Positions 28,288-37,927 of a stretch of 64,000 nucleotides of DNA are shown here, one piece after another. Position numbers and translations under genes: made by a program. This stretch comes from Pseudomonas sp. Q2-TVG4-2 (GTDB lineage Bacteria; Pseudomonadota; Gammaproteobacteria; Pseudomonadales; Pseudomonadaceae): assembly GCF_013620795.1 (NCBI RefSeq), contig NZ_LGLW01000002.1, forward strand, positions 186,001-250,000, read 5' to 3'. Position 1 is the stretch's first letter, and each line of letters opens with the position of its first letter. The notes under the pieces are model-generated. The model had not been told where the DNA came from. It ran no database searches and was given only the letters and a program-made list of their open reading frames with translations.

Positions 28288-29235
28288 TCAATTTGCCGGC
28301 CGGGTCACTTCCAACACCACCGCGGCGATGCGATCACATTCGGTATACGCGCCCTCCAGCAGCTCTTCGCCGAACACATCCGGGTCGACTTCACGGTAGG
28401 TCCATTGCAGGCCGCGGCCCTCTAGACGCTGGCTGACTTCGCGGAGGAAAGGGTCCTGGTTGCCCACCATCGCCACCCCGGTGTAGAGCAGCAGTGTGCC
28501 GCATGGGGCCAGGCGTTCCAGCGTGTTGTCGAAGATCGCCAGCGACAACCCGGCGCCCAGCGGACCGCCGCCGTGGCGGTAGGCGCGCTCGCCCGGATCG
28601 ACAAGATAGGGTGGGTTGGCCAGGATCAAATCGAATTCGCCCTCGACACCGTTTAGCAGATCGCTGTGTCGAGCCGCCAGGTTGTCAGCGCCCGCCAAGG
28701 CCGCGTTGATGCGCGTCAGGCGCAGCGCCGACGGATTGATATCCACGGCCAGTACTTCAGCCTGTGGCCGCGCCAGCGCGGTGAGGATGGCGCCGGCACC
28801 GGAGCCGCAGCCAACATCCACGACGCGGCCGATATGGCCTGGATGATTGTTCAGGTGCGCCTGGATGGCATGGGCGAAACGGTAGGTGTCCGGGCCGAAG
28901 AACACCGCGTCCGGTGCATCGGTGGGGTAGGCCGAATGCACGAACAGCTGGCCGTCGAGACTCGACAGCCGCACCCGGCTACGCCAGCGCGAGCCGCAGG
29001 GGGCCAGGACGCCAGCCTGGTCCATCAGGCTGAATACCGTTGGCGGTAACAGCTCATGCTGAAAGGGGCGGCTCCAGCCGAAGACCCCGGCCAGGTCCTT
29101 GGCGAGCGCGTTCTCGATACGGCTGTTGACCCGTTGGTGGGTGAGTGGCGTGGGTGTGATGAAGTGATAGCCGCGCTCGTGGAGCGCCTGAGCCAAGTGC
29201 AGCAGCGCGCGGTCCTGGGCTGATTCCGTTGTCAT
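28288..29235 (-). CDS. class I SAM methyltransferase, HemK/RlmG-like
   Basis: Of 315 residues. Motif I is VVDVGCGSGAGAI, the acidic loop VLAVDINPSALRL, and the active-site motif LILANPPYLVDPGERAYRHGGG. NPPY is used by enzymes that methylate amide or ring nitrogen on glutamine, adenine or guanine. It lies 33 bp after the diiron oxidase-like gene in the same direction. The substrate may be a protein, RNA or a small molecule. Confidence 0.85.
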   Translation of the reverse strand: MTTESAQDRALLHLAQALHERGYHFITPTPLTHQRVNSRIENALAKDLAGVFGWSRPFQHELLPPTVFSLMDQAGVLAPCGSRWRSRVRLSSLDGQLFVHSAYPTDAPDAVFFGPDTYRFAHAIQAHLNNHPGHIGRVVDVGCGSGAGAILTALARPQAEVLAVDINPSALRLTRINAALAGADNLAARHSDLLNGVEGEFDLILANPPYLVDPGERAYRHGGGPLGAGLSLAIFDNTLERLAPCGTLLLYTGVAMVGNQDPFLREVSQRLEGRGLQWTYREVDPDVFGEELLEGAYTECDRIAAVVLEVTRPAN

Positions 29236-29268
29236 GCTGTTTCGTTTCCCTGGCGAGCGTTCGCCTTC

Positions 29269-30714
29269 TCAGTTGAAGAGTCCGCTGAAGATTCTGGTGG
29301 CGAGCAGACCGGCGGCGCTGTGGTGGCGGGTCGGCGCTAGCAAGGGCAGCAGATGGCGCATGCGCGCCTCGCGAGTCGGCAGTTGCACCACTTGTTGTTC
29401 GAGCAGCTGGGCTTCCTGATCGAAGTCGCTGATGGCCTGTTCCGGGCTCTGCACCAGAGCGGGCCTGGAGCGTTCGCCCGATGCGCGCCGCCGGCCACTG
29501 AACTGACCCTGGCGCTGCGCCAGTGCAGGATGCGGCTTGCCACGGGTTGGGGCCTGTTCGGTCAGCCAATCTCCGGCGATCCAGTCGTGAATCAGCTGCT
29601 GCTCATGCGCGCTGAAAACGCCGAACATCGGTGCCTGTTCGCCGGTGATCAGCTGCCAGAAGCGGCTGTTTTGCGGGTCTTCGTGGCGCTTGATCCAGCT
29701 GCGCTGCTGCAGCGTGTCGAGGAATTGCGGAATCAGCGCCGGCTCGGCCAGCCACTGATTCACGGTGCGGCCATCGAAACGGCAGTAGTCCGAGTGCACG
29801 AACTGGCCGACGCTCGACTTCTTCTCCAGCACGCGCAGCACTTCCTGCTCCGGGTCGAAACCGGCAATCACCGAGAGCGTGCTGGCGCCCAAGTCGTTGA
29901 GGCGATAGCCGTTGATGACCCGGCGATAGAAGGCCTCGCTGTCGCCCACCTGCGGCCAGGCATCCAGCAGACCCTGTATGGCCTTTTTCGCATGACCGTT
30001 GTCGGCGTTGTCGACGGTCACATGCAGCGTGAAATAGTAGGGGTCGATGCCCAGCTCGGTGAGCTCGTAGGCGCTGATCAGCAGGTGCAGCGGCAGCTGT
30101 TCATAACCCAGGTTGAATCCGATCACCTCCGGCAGGAACTGTTCGGCGTGCTCGGCCAAGGCCAGCTGGATTGCGCCCTGGACGAAGTTGTCGTCCTCCA
30201 GGTTCTGCCAGTCGTCGCAGCCTTGGCTGGCAAGCAGCTTGCGATAGAGCACTACATGGTTCTTTTCCGGCAGGCCTTCGCCGAGCTCTTCCAGGTACGT
30301 CTGAATCAGTGCGGTGAAACGGGCGTCATCCCAGCGCTGCAGCAACCCGTATAGCCAGGCGCCGTCGACCAGTTTGGTGGGCGCCACCCCACGCAGGAAA
30401 TGCAGTGCGTGGGCCTTGCTGGAGAAATAACGGCGCGGCGCACCGGCACGACGCTCGTCGAGGTAGGTCTGGTACTGGCCGCCGATCTTTGCGGTATGAC
30501 CGCCGAGCCAATCGCCTAGCTCAGCCGGATCCTGCGGCAAATCGCAGGGCAACGCTGCCGCGGCTTCCAGCTGGCTGTTGAGGTAGTCCGCCGCGTTGGC
30601 GCGGGCGCTATCACTGCCCGGTGCCTCGAGCAGCGCGAAATAAAGCGTCCGGGAGGGCGCCGCTGTCTCTGCGACGGGAGTGATGTCTACGGGCAGGCTT
30701 CGAGTCAATTGCAT
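29269..30714 (-). CDS. iron-containing redox enzyme, haem-oxygenase-like diiron fold
   Basis: A 481-residue protein. Candidate metal ligands appear in order: E150 and H153 in PEKNH, a Glu in SAYELTELG (about 217-220), and H231, D235/D238 and H241 in LHVTVDNADNGHAKKA. This pattern fits the haem-oxygenase-like diiron oxidase family (the family of UndA and SznF). The C-terminal 80 residues are basic and low in complexity. The HemK-like methyltransferase gene follows closely. The reaction is unknown. Confidence 0.78.
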   Translation of the reverse strand: MQLTRSLPVDITPVAETAAPSRTLYFALLEAPGSDSARANAADYLNSQLEAAAALPCDLPQDPAELGDWLGGHTAKIGGQYQTYLDERRAGAPRRYFSSKAHALHFLRGVAPTKLVDGAWLYGLLQRWDDARFTALIQTYLEELGEGLPEKNHVVLYRKLLASQGCDDWQNLEDDNFVQGAIQLALAEHAEQFLPEVIGFNLGYEQLPLHLLISAYELTELGIDPYYFTLHVTVDNADNGHAKKAIQGLLDAWPQVGDSEAFYRRVINGYRLNDLGASTLSVIAGFDPEQEVLRVLEKKSSVGQFVHSDYCRFDGRTVNQWLAEPALIPQFLDTLQQRSWIKRHEDPQNSRFWQLITGEQAPMFGVFSAHEQQLIHDWIAGDWLTEQAPTRGKPHPALAQRQGQFSGRRRASGERSRPALVQSPEQAISDFDQEAQLLEQQVVQLPTREARMRHLLPLLAPTRHHSAAGLLATRIFSGLFN

Positions 30715-30902
30715 AGGTTCACACGGCGGCAGTTGGGGAAGTCCCCAGATGGTTTTTTGGCTGTCGCCCTGCGGGTAAGTTCAGCGCGCCTGCCGAATGG
30801 CCGGTCATCCGGCAGGCACGGTTTCCATGCAACTTCCAAGACGGGTCGTCTTCCTAACTACAGGGGCACCGAGCAGTGTCCGATCAACCAGACGGAGGTC
30901 CC

Positions 30903-31121
30903 ATGAATCCATCCGAGCGCGGCAAGGAAAATCTCGAAACCATCAACGACCGCAACGAGGACCGGGCGGACCGGGCGAGCGGTATCAGCAATGGCGAAGC
31001 CGCCGGCGGCGATCGCAACGACGTGCCGGGAGGTGCCTACAATGTGCCGCCGGGCATGGCTGACGAAGTCAGCGAAGAAGACGCACTGAAGCATCGCAAA
31101 CCGCAGAATCCCGAGCGCTAG
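30903..31121 (+). CDS. small acidic/hydrophilic protein, unknown function
   Basis: A 72-residue hydrophilic protein (NPSERGKENLETINDRNEDRADRA ... YNVPPGMADEVSEEDALKHRKPQNPER) without cysteine or hydrophobic core, probably disordered. GGAGG lies 5 nt before the ATG at 30903, a better start than the GTG further up. The composition recalls small stress-associated proteins. No family is recognised with certainty. Confidence 0.65.
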   Translation: MNPSERGKENLETINDRNEDRADRASGISNGEAAGGDRNDVPGGAYNVPPGMADEVSEEDALKHRKPQNPER

Positions 31122-31296
31122 CGCCGGGCGCGGAGAAGTCTGTGTACTGCTCCGCAGGGCTGAAAAATAGTTTGTTCAGGCATTAAGTTTTACCGTGCTC
31201 TGGTCGCCTGCTGCCTTTAAGCACACCGCCAGCCGCCGTGCCGGGAGGGACGCTCCCAGGCGCCGGATGCGACCAAAGGACTGCCAGAGCCTCGCT

Positions 31297-31629
31297 ATGC
31301 GCCAACACAGCCGCCTTACCTTCCGCCATCTCAGCCGTATCCAGGTGACCAACCGCCTCAGTGGCGATCCCATGGGCTACGTCGGCGACCTGTCCATGGG
31401 CGGTCTGCGGCTGGTGGCCCGGCAGCCGCTGTCCATCGGCGGTTGCTACGAGATGTGCCTGCATGTACCGGATCACGGCGAGCAGCTGCGGGAAATCGAC
31501 GTGGTGGTGATCTGCCAATGGGTGCGCAAGGATTCGCGTCGCGATTCGTTCGAGATGGGTTTCGCCCTCGACCGGCCCAGCCCGCCGTTCGTCGAGATGG
31601 TGGCGCAGCTGCTGCCGAGACGGCGCTGA
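31297..31629 (+). CDS. PilZ domain protein (putative c-di-GMP receptor)
   Basis: A 110-residue single-domain protein. The PilZ binding motif is present: RQHSR (RxxxR type) near the start and GDLSMGGLRLV (D/NxSxxG). The start at 31297 keeps the RxxxR next to the N-terminus; longer starts are possible. Such proteins sense c-di-GMP and often act on motility or exopolysaccharide, which fits a genome with two flagella, but no target is shown. Confidence 0.83.
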   Translation: MRQHSRLTFRHLSRIQVTNRLSGDPMGYVGDLSMGGLRLVARQPLSIGGCYEMCLHVPDHGEQLREIDVVVICQWVRKDSRRDSFEMGFALDRPSPPFVEMVAQLLPRRR

Positions 31630-31663
31630 CTCAGGGCCCCGCGAACGAAACGGGAACAGACCT

Positions 31664-32980
31664 CTAGCGGTTGACCACCTTCGCCGGCAATGCGACGACC
31701 AATAGCGAGCCGAGTACCAGGCAGGCAGCGAAGAACCACAACGCTCCGCCGCTCTTACCGGTGATGTCCAGCGCCAGCCCGATCAGGGTGTTGCTCACCA
31801 GGCCGGCGATGTTAGCCAGCGAGCAGGCGAGGGCGAAGCCGGTCGCCGCGGCGGTCCCGGTGAGAAAGGTCGCCGGCAGGCTGAAGAACACCGGCACCGC
31901 ACCGATGATGGTCGCCTGGGCAATGGAAAACAGCAGCACGGTTGCCACCACGCTATCGGTGAACGCGGTACTCGCAGCCATGGCGGCGGCGCCAATCCAG
32001 AATGGCAGGATGATGTGCCAGCGGCGTTCGCGAAAACGGTCCGAGCTGGCCCCGAGGACGAGCATGCCGAACACCGCGGCGATGCTCGGCAGCGCCGTCA
32101 GCAAGCCGATATCGGACGCATCGACGACGCCGGCGTTGCGAATGAACGTCGGCAACCAGAAGCCCATGGCATAGGCGCTGAGCAGAATCGCGAAATCGAT
32201 GCCGCCGAGCATCCAGACTTTCAGATTGAAGAAGCCTTGGCGAAAGCTTTCTCCGCTATCGGGACTCTGCGCCTCGTCCACCGTCAGGTCGCGCAATACT
32301 CGGCCCTGCTCGGCCAGATCCAGCCATTCGGCCTGTTTCGGCCCCTCAGGCAGCAGGCGCAGGGCCAGCAACCCGAGCAGCACGCTGGGAATCCCTTCAA
32401 GCAGGAACAGCCACTGCCAGCCACGCAGCCCTCGTACCTGATCGAAAGCGTCGAGGATCCAACCCGATAACGGTGCACCGATCACGCTGGACAGCGGCAG
32501 ACCGATCATGAACAGCGCGATGATCCGACCACGCCGGTAGGTCGGGAACCACAGCGTCAGGTAATAGAGCACGCCCGGGAGGAACCCCGCCTCGGCGACC
32601 CCCAGCAGAAGGCGCACCAGATAGAACTGCCCTGGCGTGGTGACCAGCATGGTGCAGGCCGAGAGCACGCCCCAGGTAATCATGATCCGCGCGATCCAGA
32701 CCCGGGCGCCGACCCGTTTGAGGATCAGGTTGCTCGGCACTTCGAAAAGGATGTAGCCGACGAAGAACAGCCCTGCGCCAAGACCGAATGCCGCTTCGCT
32801 GAGCTGCAGCTGATCGGCCATCTGCAGCTTGGCAAAGCCGACGTTGATGCGGTCCAGATAGGCTGCCAAGTAGCAAAAGCAGAGAAACGGAATCAGCCGC
32901 CAGGCGATCTTACGGTACAGGCGGTGGCTGTCAGGATCATTACTCGGATGAAGAGCATCTGGCGCGGGCGCCTGAGGCAT
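31664..32980 (-). CDS. MFS transporter, anion:cation symporter (ACS) family
   Basis: A protein of 438 residues with twelve hydrophobic helices. The start RKIAWRLIPFLCFCYLAAYLDRINVGFAKLQM is typical of the ACS group, which includes hydroxyphenylacetate, phthalate and tartrate permeases. Conserved pieces are RIMITWGVLSACTML and LLGVAEAGFLPGVLYYLTLWFP. It probably imports an organic acid. No catabolic partner genes lie beside it. Confidence 0.9.
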   Translation of the reverse strand: MPQAPAPDALHPSNDPDSHRLYRKIAWRLIPFLCFCYLAAYLDRINVGFAKLQMADQLQLSEAAFGLGAGLFFVGYILFEVPSNLILKRVGARVWIARIMITWGVLSACTMLVTTPGQFYLVRLLLGVAEAGFLPGVLYYLTLWFPTYRRGRIIALFMIGLPLSSVIGAPLSGWILDAFDQVRGLRGWQWLFLLEGIPSVLLGLLALRLLPEGPKQAEWLDLAEQGRVLRDLTVDEAQSPDSGESFRQGFFNLKVWMLGGIDFAILLSAYAMGFWLPTFIRNAGVVDASDIGLLTALPSIAAVFGMLVLGASSDRFRERRWHIILPFWIGAAAMAASTAFTDSVVATVLLFSIAQATIIGAVPVFFSLPATFLTGTAAATGFALACSLANIAGLVSNTLIGLALDITGKSGGALWFFAACLVLGSLLVVALPAKVVNR

Positions 32981-33234
32981 CGGTCGTCTCCGTCGGATAT
33001 TGGGTGGACGGCGCGAGGCTCGATATCGCCACGAAGAAGCGTTCTCTGATCGAAGCTTCTACGGTTAGCAGGTCGTTTTTCAACAGCCTGTTAGCACTTC
33101 GACCCGGCTGGCGCGGCTGATTGTTCCTCGTGGCGTCCCCAGTGTGACGGGCGGAGTGCTGATCCGCTGAACGCCAGACCGTATTCGCCGCCCAATAGGC
33201 ATCGTGCAGCTATCGCAACCGCTACGGCAACCCA

Positions 33235-33672
33235 ATGGAAATGATCCTGTTCGTCGGTATTCAGGCCGCGGGAAAATCGACGTTCTACCAGCGGCAGTTC
33301 TTCGATACGCATCTGCGCCTCAACTTGGACATGCTGCGTACCCGCCATCGCGAGCGCACCCTGCTGCAAGCCTGCCTGCAGACCCAGCAGCGGCTGGTCA
33401 TCGATAACACCAACCCCACCATCGTCGAACGCGCGGCCTATATCGGCCCGGGGCGGGCAGCGGGATTTCGTGTGATCGGCTATTTCTTCGAGCCGGACCC
33501 GACTGGCTGCGCAGCGCGAAACAAGAGCCGTGCCCGTCCAATCCCACCGGCGGGCCTGTTCGGAACGCTCAAACGGCTCGAACGGCCGACGCCTGACGAA
33601 GGTTTCGACGAGCTGTATCGGGTGCTACTCGACGTCACGGGTGAGTTCATCGTTTCGACCTACGGCCAGTGA
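33235..33672 (+). CDS. P-loop kinase (AAA_33, polynucleotide-kinase-like)
   Basis: A protein of 145 residues with Walker A LFVGIQAAGKSTFYQ, a substrate site NLDMLRTRHRERTLL and the Walker B-like LVIDNTNPTIVERAAYI. The fold is that of T4 polynucleotide kinase-like small kinases. The substrate is unknown. It stands alone. Confidence 0.8.
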   Translation: MEMILFVGIQAAGKSTFYQRQFFDTHLRLNLDMLRTRHRERTLLQACLQTQQRLVIDNTNPTIVERAAYIGPGRAAGFRVIGYFFEPDPTGCAARNKSRARPIPPAGLFGTLKRLERPTPDEGFDELYRVLLDVTGEFIVSTYGQ

Positions 33673-33779
33673 CCTGATGCGAACTCCGCCTGTCGGGGCC
33701 TGTCGCACTGTTTCGGTGGCGCTCTTCAGCGCGCCGTGCCTTGTGGTCGGCAATTCAACGCAACCCAAAGGAGACGAGC

Positions 33780-34475
33780 ATGAATTCACAGTGGATCGAC
33801 ATTCCCGCGCAGGACGGTAACCGCTTCAGGGGCTACCTCGCGCTGCCGCCGGCCGGGCATGGCCCTGGCATTGTCCTGATTCAAGAAATCTTCGGGGTCA
33901 ACGACCACATCCAGGCTGTCGCTGACCAGTACGCGCTCGATGGCTACGTGGTGCTGGCACCGGATCTGTTCTGGCGCAGCGAGCCGGGGGTCAAGCTCGG
34001 CTACGACGAATCCGATTGGGAGCGCGCATTCGGCTTGATGCAGGCGCTGGATTTCGACCTGGCCGTCGATGACCTGCGCCGCACCGCCGAAACGCTGCGT
34101 GGGCGCGACGATTGCAGTGGTCGCGTGGCTTCGGTGGGTTACTGCATGGGCGGTGTGCTGTCATTCCTGAGCGCGGCCAATGCAGGGGTGGATGCCGCCG
34201 TTTGTTACTACCCCGGCAGCATCGAAAAGCGTTTAGGCCAGGCCGATCGAATCCAATGTCCGACCCTGTTCCACTTCGCTGAAGAAGACGAGCACATCGA
34301 CAGCGACGCGGTAGCCGCCGTGCAGCAGAAGATGGCCCAGGTCGGCGGGGCGCAGATCGAGACCTACCCAGGCGTCGACCACGGCTTCAACTGCTGGGCG
34401 CGGCCCATGTACAACCAGCCTGCCGCGGCATTGGCCCATGGGCGTTCACTAGTGTTTCTGGCAAACAGCCTCTAA
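33780..34475 (+). CDS. dienelactone hydrolase family protein
   Basis: The 231-residue alpha/beta hydrolase uses a Cys nucleophile in VGYCMGGVLS. Catalytic His is in GVDHGFNCW, the acid in EEDEHID, and the conserved Glu in LIQEIFGVNDH. AAAGGAG precedes the ATG at 33780. Family members open lactone rings in aromatic degradation; no catechol genes are near. It is the last gene before the flagellar locus. Confidence 0.9.
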   Translation: MNSQWIDIPAQDGNRFRGYLALPPAGHGPGIVLIQEIFGVNDHIQAVADQYALDGYVVLAPDLFWRSEPGVKLGYDESDWERAFGLMQALDFDLAVDDLRRTAETLRGRDDCSGRVASVGYCMGGVLSFLSAANAGVDAAVCYYPGSIEKRLGQADRIQCPTLFHFAEEDEHIDSDAVAAVQQKMAQVGGAQIETYPGVDHGFNCWARPMYNQPAAALAHGRSLVFLANSL

Positions 34476-34580
34476 GCGAGGTGCCCCCGGCTGTCGCTCA
34501 ACCAGGCGCATGCGCGCCCGCGCGAGTTGCTCCCATCCTTACCCGGTGACCCAGGTAATAACGGGGCGCTTTAATGCGCA

Positions 34581-34658
34581 TTCGCCGCGAGGCGCGCCTC
34601 CCACCGGTTCAGCGCTTATCTCGAGGAATAGTGTGGGAGGCCCGCCCTCGGGGCGAAG
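34581..34658. repeat. REPIN (family B)
   Basis: Left arm CGCGAGGCGCGCCTCCCAC and right arm GTGGGAGGCCCGCCC are inverted around a short spacer. It belongs to the same family as the repeats at 59 kb. It marks the left border of the flagellar locus, just downstream of the flhA end. Confidence 0.75.
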
Positions 34659-34694
34659 CTTTTGGGCCCAGCGGCCCGGGCAGGTGCGGTTGGC

Positions 34695-36791
34695 TTAACC
34701 AAGCGTGCCGAGAATGTTCACGCCGACGCGATCCGGAATCTCGTTCTGCGATAGGACATGCAGCCCGGGGCTGAACACCCGCGCGTAGCGCGACAGCAAC
34801 GGGCGCAGCTGCGGCATCACGGTGAGGATCGGTGGGTGGCCATCCTTGCGCAGCTTTTCCTTCACCACCGGCATGCTGTTCTGCAGTTGGTTGAGCAGAC
34901 TCGGCTCCACCGGAATGTTGTCCAAGCTCACCTGGCCCGCCTGCTGGGCAATGGCCAGGGCGTTGAGCAGCGTGTTTTCCAGGGCGTTTTCCAGCACGAA
35001 CACCGCCAGTTCTCTGCGATCACCGGCAATCATCGACACGATGCTGCGGCGCAATGCGTAGCGCACGTCGGCGGCCAGCAGCACCGGGTCCTTGGTGGTC
35101 TCGCTGCATTCGAGCAGGGTGCTGGCGATGGTTTCGATATCCCGCAGCGGCACTTCTTCCAGCAACAGCTGGCGGTAGACGCGCATCTGCTGGGTATAGC
35201 TCAGCGCGCCCTTGAGGCTTTCAGCGAGCTTGGGTGCCTGCAAGGTGAGGCGCTGCATCAGGTGCTCGACGTCGTCGTGCTTGAACAGGTCCGGCAGGTG
35301 CTCGCGCACCACCTTGTTCAGGTGTGTGGCGACCACGCTGGCGCAGTCGATCACCTGATAGCCGAGGTTCAGCGCGCGCGGTTTGTCCGATGGTTGAATC
35401 CACACCACCTGCATGCGATAGGCCGGATCGGTGCCGAGGATGCCGTCGATCTCGCCGTACAGCTCAGGCGAGGGGATCGCCATCAGGCGGTCGGCGTGCA
35501 GCTCGGCGCCATCGATCTTCTCGCCATTGATGTAGATGTCATATTGCGAAGCCTTGAGCCGCAGGCTGTCGCGGATCTGTATTTCCGGCAGCAAGAAGCC
35601 CAGGTGTTCGGAAAGCGTCTGGCGCACGCCGCGCACCCGCGCCGGCAGTGGCGCACCGGAGGCTTCGTTGACCAGCCCGACCAGTTTGTAGCCGAGGGAA
35701 ATGGACAGCCGCTCGACCATCGGAATGTCTTCCCAGGCCAGGGTCTGTGCGCGCTCCTTATCCATCGCCTGCCCGATGGCCTGGATCTCCTTGAGATCAG
35801 CCCCGGCAGCCGGCGGCTCGTGCAGCGACACCCGCCAGCCGATGAAGCCGATCAGTGCGGCAAAGCCAATGAAGGCCAGGTGCGGCATACCCGGCACCAT
35901 GCCGAGCACGAACAATATGCCAGCCACGGTGTACAGCGAGGCCGGGTTGGCCAACAGCTGCCGCTGCACCTGGCTGGTAATGTCGCTGGACTCGTTGATC
36001 CGGGTGACGATGATTGCCGCCGCGGTGGACAGCAACAGCGCGGGAATTTGCGCCACCAGGCCGTCACCGATGGTCAGCAGGGCGTATTGCTTGAAGGCTT
36101 CGCCCGCGGCCAGGTCGTGAACGAACACGCCGATGGCGAAACCGCCGAAGAGGTTGATCAGCAGGATCAGAATGCCGGCGATGGCATCGCCACGGACGAA
36201 CTTCGAGGCACCGTCCATCGCGCCGTAGAAGTCGGCTTCCTTGGCCACTTCCTGACGCCGCGCCTTGGCTTCTTCGTTGGTCAGCAGGCCGGCGTTGAGA
36301 TCGGCGTCGATAGCCATCTGCTTGCCGGGCAGGGCATCAAGTGTGAAGCGCGCGGTGACTTCGGAGATCCGCTCGCCGCCCTTGGTGATCACGATGAAGT
36401 TGATCAGCATCAGGATCACGAACACCACCAGACCGACGATGAAGTTCCCGCCGATCACCACCTCGCCGAAGGCCTCGATCACCTTGCCCGCCGCGCCCGT
36501 GCCCGTGTGACCTTCAAGCAGCACCACTCGCGTCGAGGCGACGTTGAGCGTCAGGCGCATCAGCGTGGTGATCAGGATCACCGTCGGGAACAGCGAGAAA
36601 TCCAACGGGCTTTTTGACGACACGCTGACCAACAACACGAGGATCGACATGGCGATGTTGAAGGTGAACAGCACGTCCAGCATTTGCGGTGGCAAGGGCA
36701 GGATGATCATCGCCAGGATCGACAGGATGATCAGCGGAATGCCTATCCGCCCACTGCTGAAGGTCGGCGTCAATTTCTGAATCAGGCTCAT
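34695..36791 (-). CDS. flhA: flagellar export gate protein FlhA (lateral, LfhA-like)
   Basis: A full-length protein of 698 residues. The N-terminal part has eight hydrophobic helices with the family signature FPTVILITTLMRLTLNVASTRVVLLEG, and the FHIPEP-type loop is seen as KGGERISEVTARFTLDALPGKQMAIDADLNAG. The C-terminal cytoplasmic domain (from about residue 330) docks chaperones. It powers export of flagellar subunits with proton motive force. Its start overlaps the flhB stop by 4 bp; it is last in the flhA-fliM minus-strand unit. Confidence 0.96.
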   Translation of the reverse strand: MSLIQKLTPTFSSGRIGIPLIILSILAMIILPLPPQMLDVLFTFNIAMSILVLLVSVSSKSPLDFSLFPTVILITTLMRLTLNVASTRVVLLEGHTGTGAAGKVIEAFGEVVIGGNFIVGLVVFVILMLINFIVITKGGERISEVTARFTLDALPGKQMAIDADLNAGLLTNEEAKARRQEVAKEADFYGAMDGASKFVRGDAIAGILILLINLFGGFAIGVFVHDLAAGEAFKQYALLTIGDGLVAQIPALLLSTAAAIIVTRINESSDITSQVQRQLLANPASLYTVAGILFVLGMVPGMPHLAFIGFAALIGFIGWRVSLHEPPAAGADLKEIQAIGQAMDKERAQTLAWEDIPMVERLSISLGYKLVGLVNEASGAPLPARVRGVRQTLSEHLGFLLPEIQIRDSLRLKASQYDIYINGEKIDGAELHADRLMAIPSPELYGEIDGILGTDPAYRMQVVWIQPSDKPRALNLGYQVIDCASVVATHLNKVVREHLPDLFKHDDVEHLMQRLTLQAPKLAESLKGALSYTQQMRVYRQLLLEEVPLRDIETIASTLLECSETTKDPVLLAADVRYALRRSIVSMIAGDRRELAVFVLENALENTLLNALAIAQQAGQVSLDNIPVEPSLLNQLQNSMPVVKEKLRKDGHPPILTVMPQLRPLLSRYARVFSPGLHVLSQNEIPDRVGVNILGTLG

Positions 36792-37927
36792 GTTCGGGCT
36801 CGGTTGAACAATTCTTCGGGAATATGGATGTCACTGGCCAGCTTGGGCTTTGCGCGCCGACCCTGCTTCCAGGCCTTGAGCTGGAGGATGTAGGTCAGCA
36901 CGTGTGCCACCGCGGTGTAGAGCGGTGCCGGTATTTGCTGGTTGATTTGGGTACTGAAGTAGATCGCCCGCGCCAGCGGCGGTAGCTCGATCACCTCCAG
37001 CCCGTTGGCCTGGGCCAGCTTGCGGATATACAGCGCCGTCTCATCAACGCCACGGGCGATGACAAAGGGTGTTTCGGCCTTTTTCGGGTCGTACTTGAGC
37101 GCCACCGCGTAGTGCGTCGGGTTGACGATCACCACATCGGCATCCTTGATCACCCGGCTGATCTGGCGCTGCGCCAGCTGGCGCTGAAGCTGCTTGATGC
37201 GCGCCTTCACCTCGGGGCGGCCTTCCTGGTTCTTATGCTCTTCCTTGCGCTCCTGCTTGGTCATGCGCATCTTTTTCAGGAAGAAGAAGCGCTGCAGCGG
37301 AATGTCGATGAACGAGAACAGCACGAACACTAACAGCAGCGTGATCGCCAGATCGAAGGTCAGCGAGAAGGCGCTGCCAATGGCGTTGCTGATATCGCTG
37401 CGCTGCAGGGCGATCAGCTTCGGCGCCGCGTAATACAGCTGGCCGACGGCAATGCTCAGCAGTGCGCTGATCTTCAGCAGCGACTTGAACAGTTCGGTCC
37501 AGTTCTGCGCGCCGACCATCCGCCCCAGCCCGGTGATGGGGTTGAGCTTGCTGAACTTGGGCGCGAAGTTCTTCGAGGCGAACACCCAGCCACCCGGCAC
37601 CAGCGCGAAGGCGATGACCAGGATCGGCGTGATCAGCAACGGCAGCAGCACGCTGATGAACACCAGCAGGTTGTGCGTGAGGATCAGCTGCAGATCGTCG
37701 ACGCTCATCTCGCTTTCATGAAAATTGATGTACGAATAACTGAATGCCTGCTGCATGCCGTCGAAGAAGAAGCCGATGCTGAACTTGAGCACCAGTAGCG
37801 TCGCCAGCAGTGAGACCGTGGTGGCGACGTCCTTGGAACGGGTGACCTGGCCATCGTCGCGACTCTTCTTGAGTTTCTGCTCGGAGGCCTCTTCGGTTTT
37901 TTCCTGGCTGCTGTTCTGCTCAGACAT
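36788..37927 (-). CDS. flhB: flagellar export switch protein FlhB
   Basis: A 379-residue protein with four helices in residues 35-215 and a cytoplasmic autocleavage site NPTH at 269-272 (VVIVNPTHYAVALKYD), exactly as in E. coli. Cleavage changes export from hook to filament subunits. It overlaps fliR by 8 bp. Confidence 0.96.
   Translation of the reverse strand: MSEQNSSQEKTEEASEQKLKKSRDDGQVTRSKDVATTVSLLATLLVLKFSIGFFFDGMQQAFSYSYINFHESEMSVDDLQLILTHNLLVFISVLLPLLITPILVIAFALVPGGWVFASKNFAPKFSKLNPITGLGRMVGAQNWTELFKSLLKISALLSIAVGQLYYAAPKLIALQRSDISNAIGSAFSLTFDLAITLLLVFVLFSFIDIPLQRFFFLKKMRMTKQERKEEHKNQEGRPEVKARIKQLQRQLAQRQISRVIKDADVVIVNPTHYAVALKYDPKKAETPFVIARGVDETALYIRKLAQANGLEVIELPPLARAIYFSTQINQQIPAPLYTAVAHVLTYILQLKAWKQGRRAKPKLASDIHIPEELFNRART

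Noticed and set aside
34758..36617. Long open frame (619 residues) opposite flhA
   Set aside because: It mirrors the codon pattern of flhA and resembles no protein family; antisense shadow.
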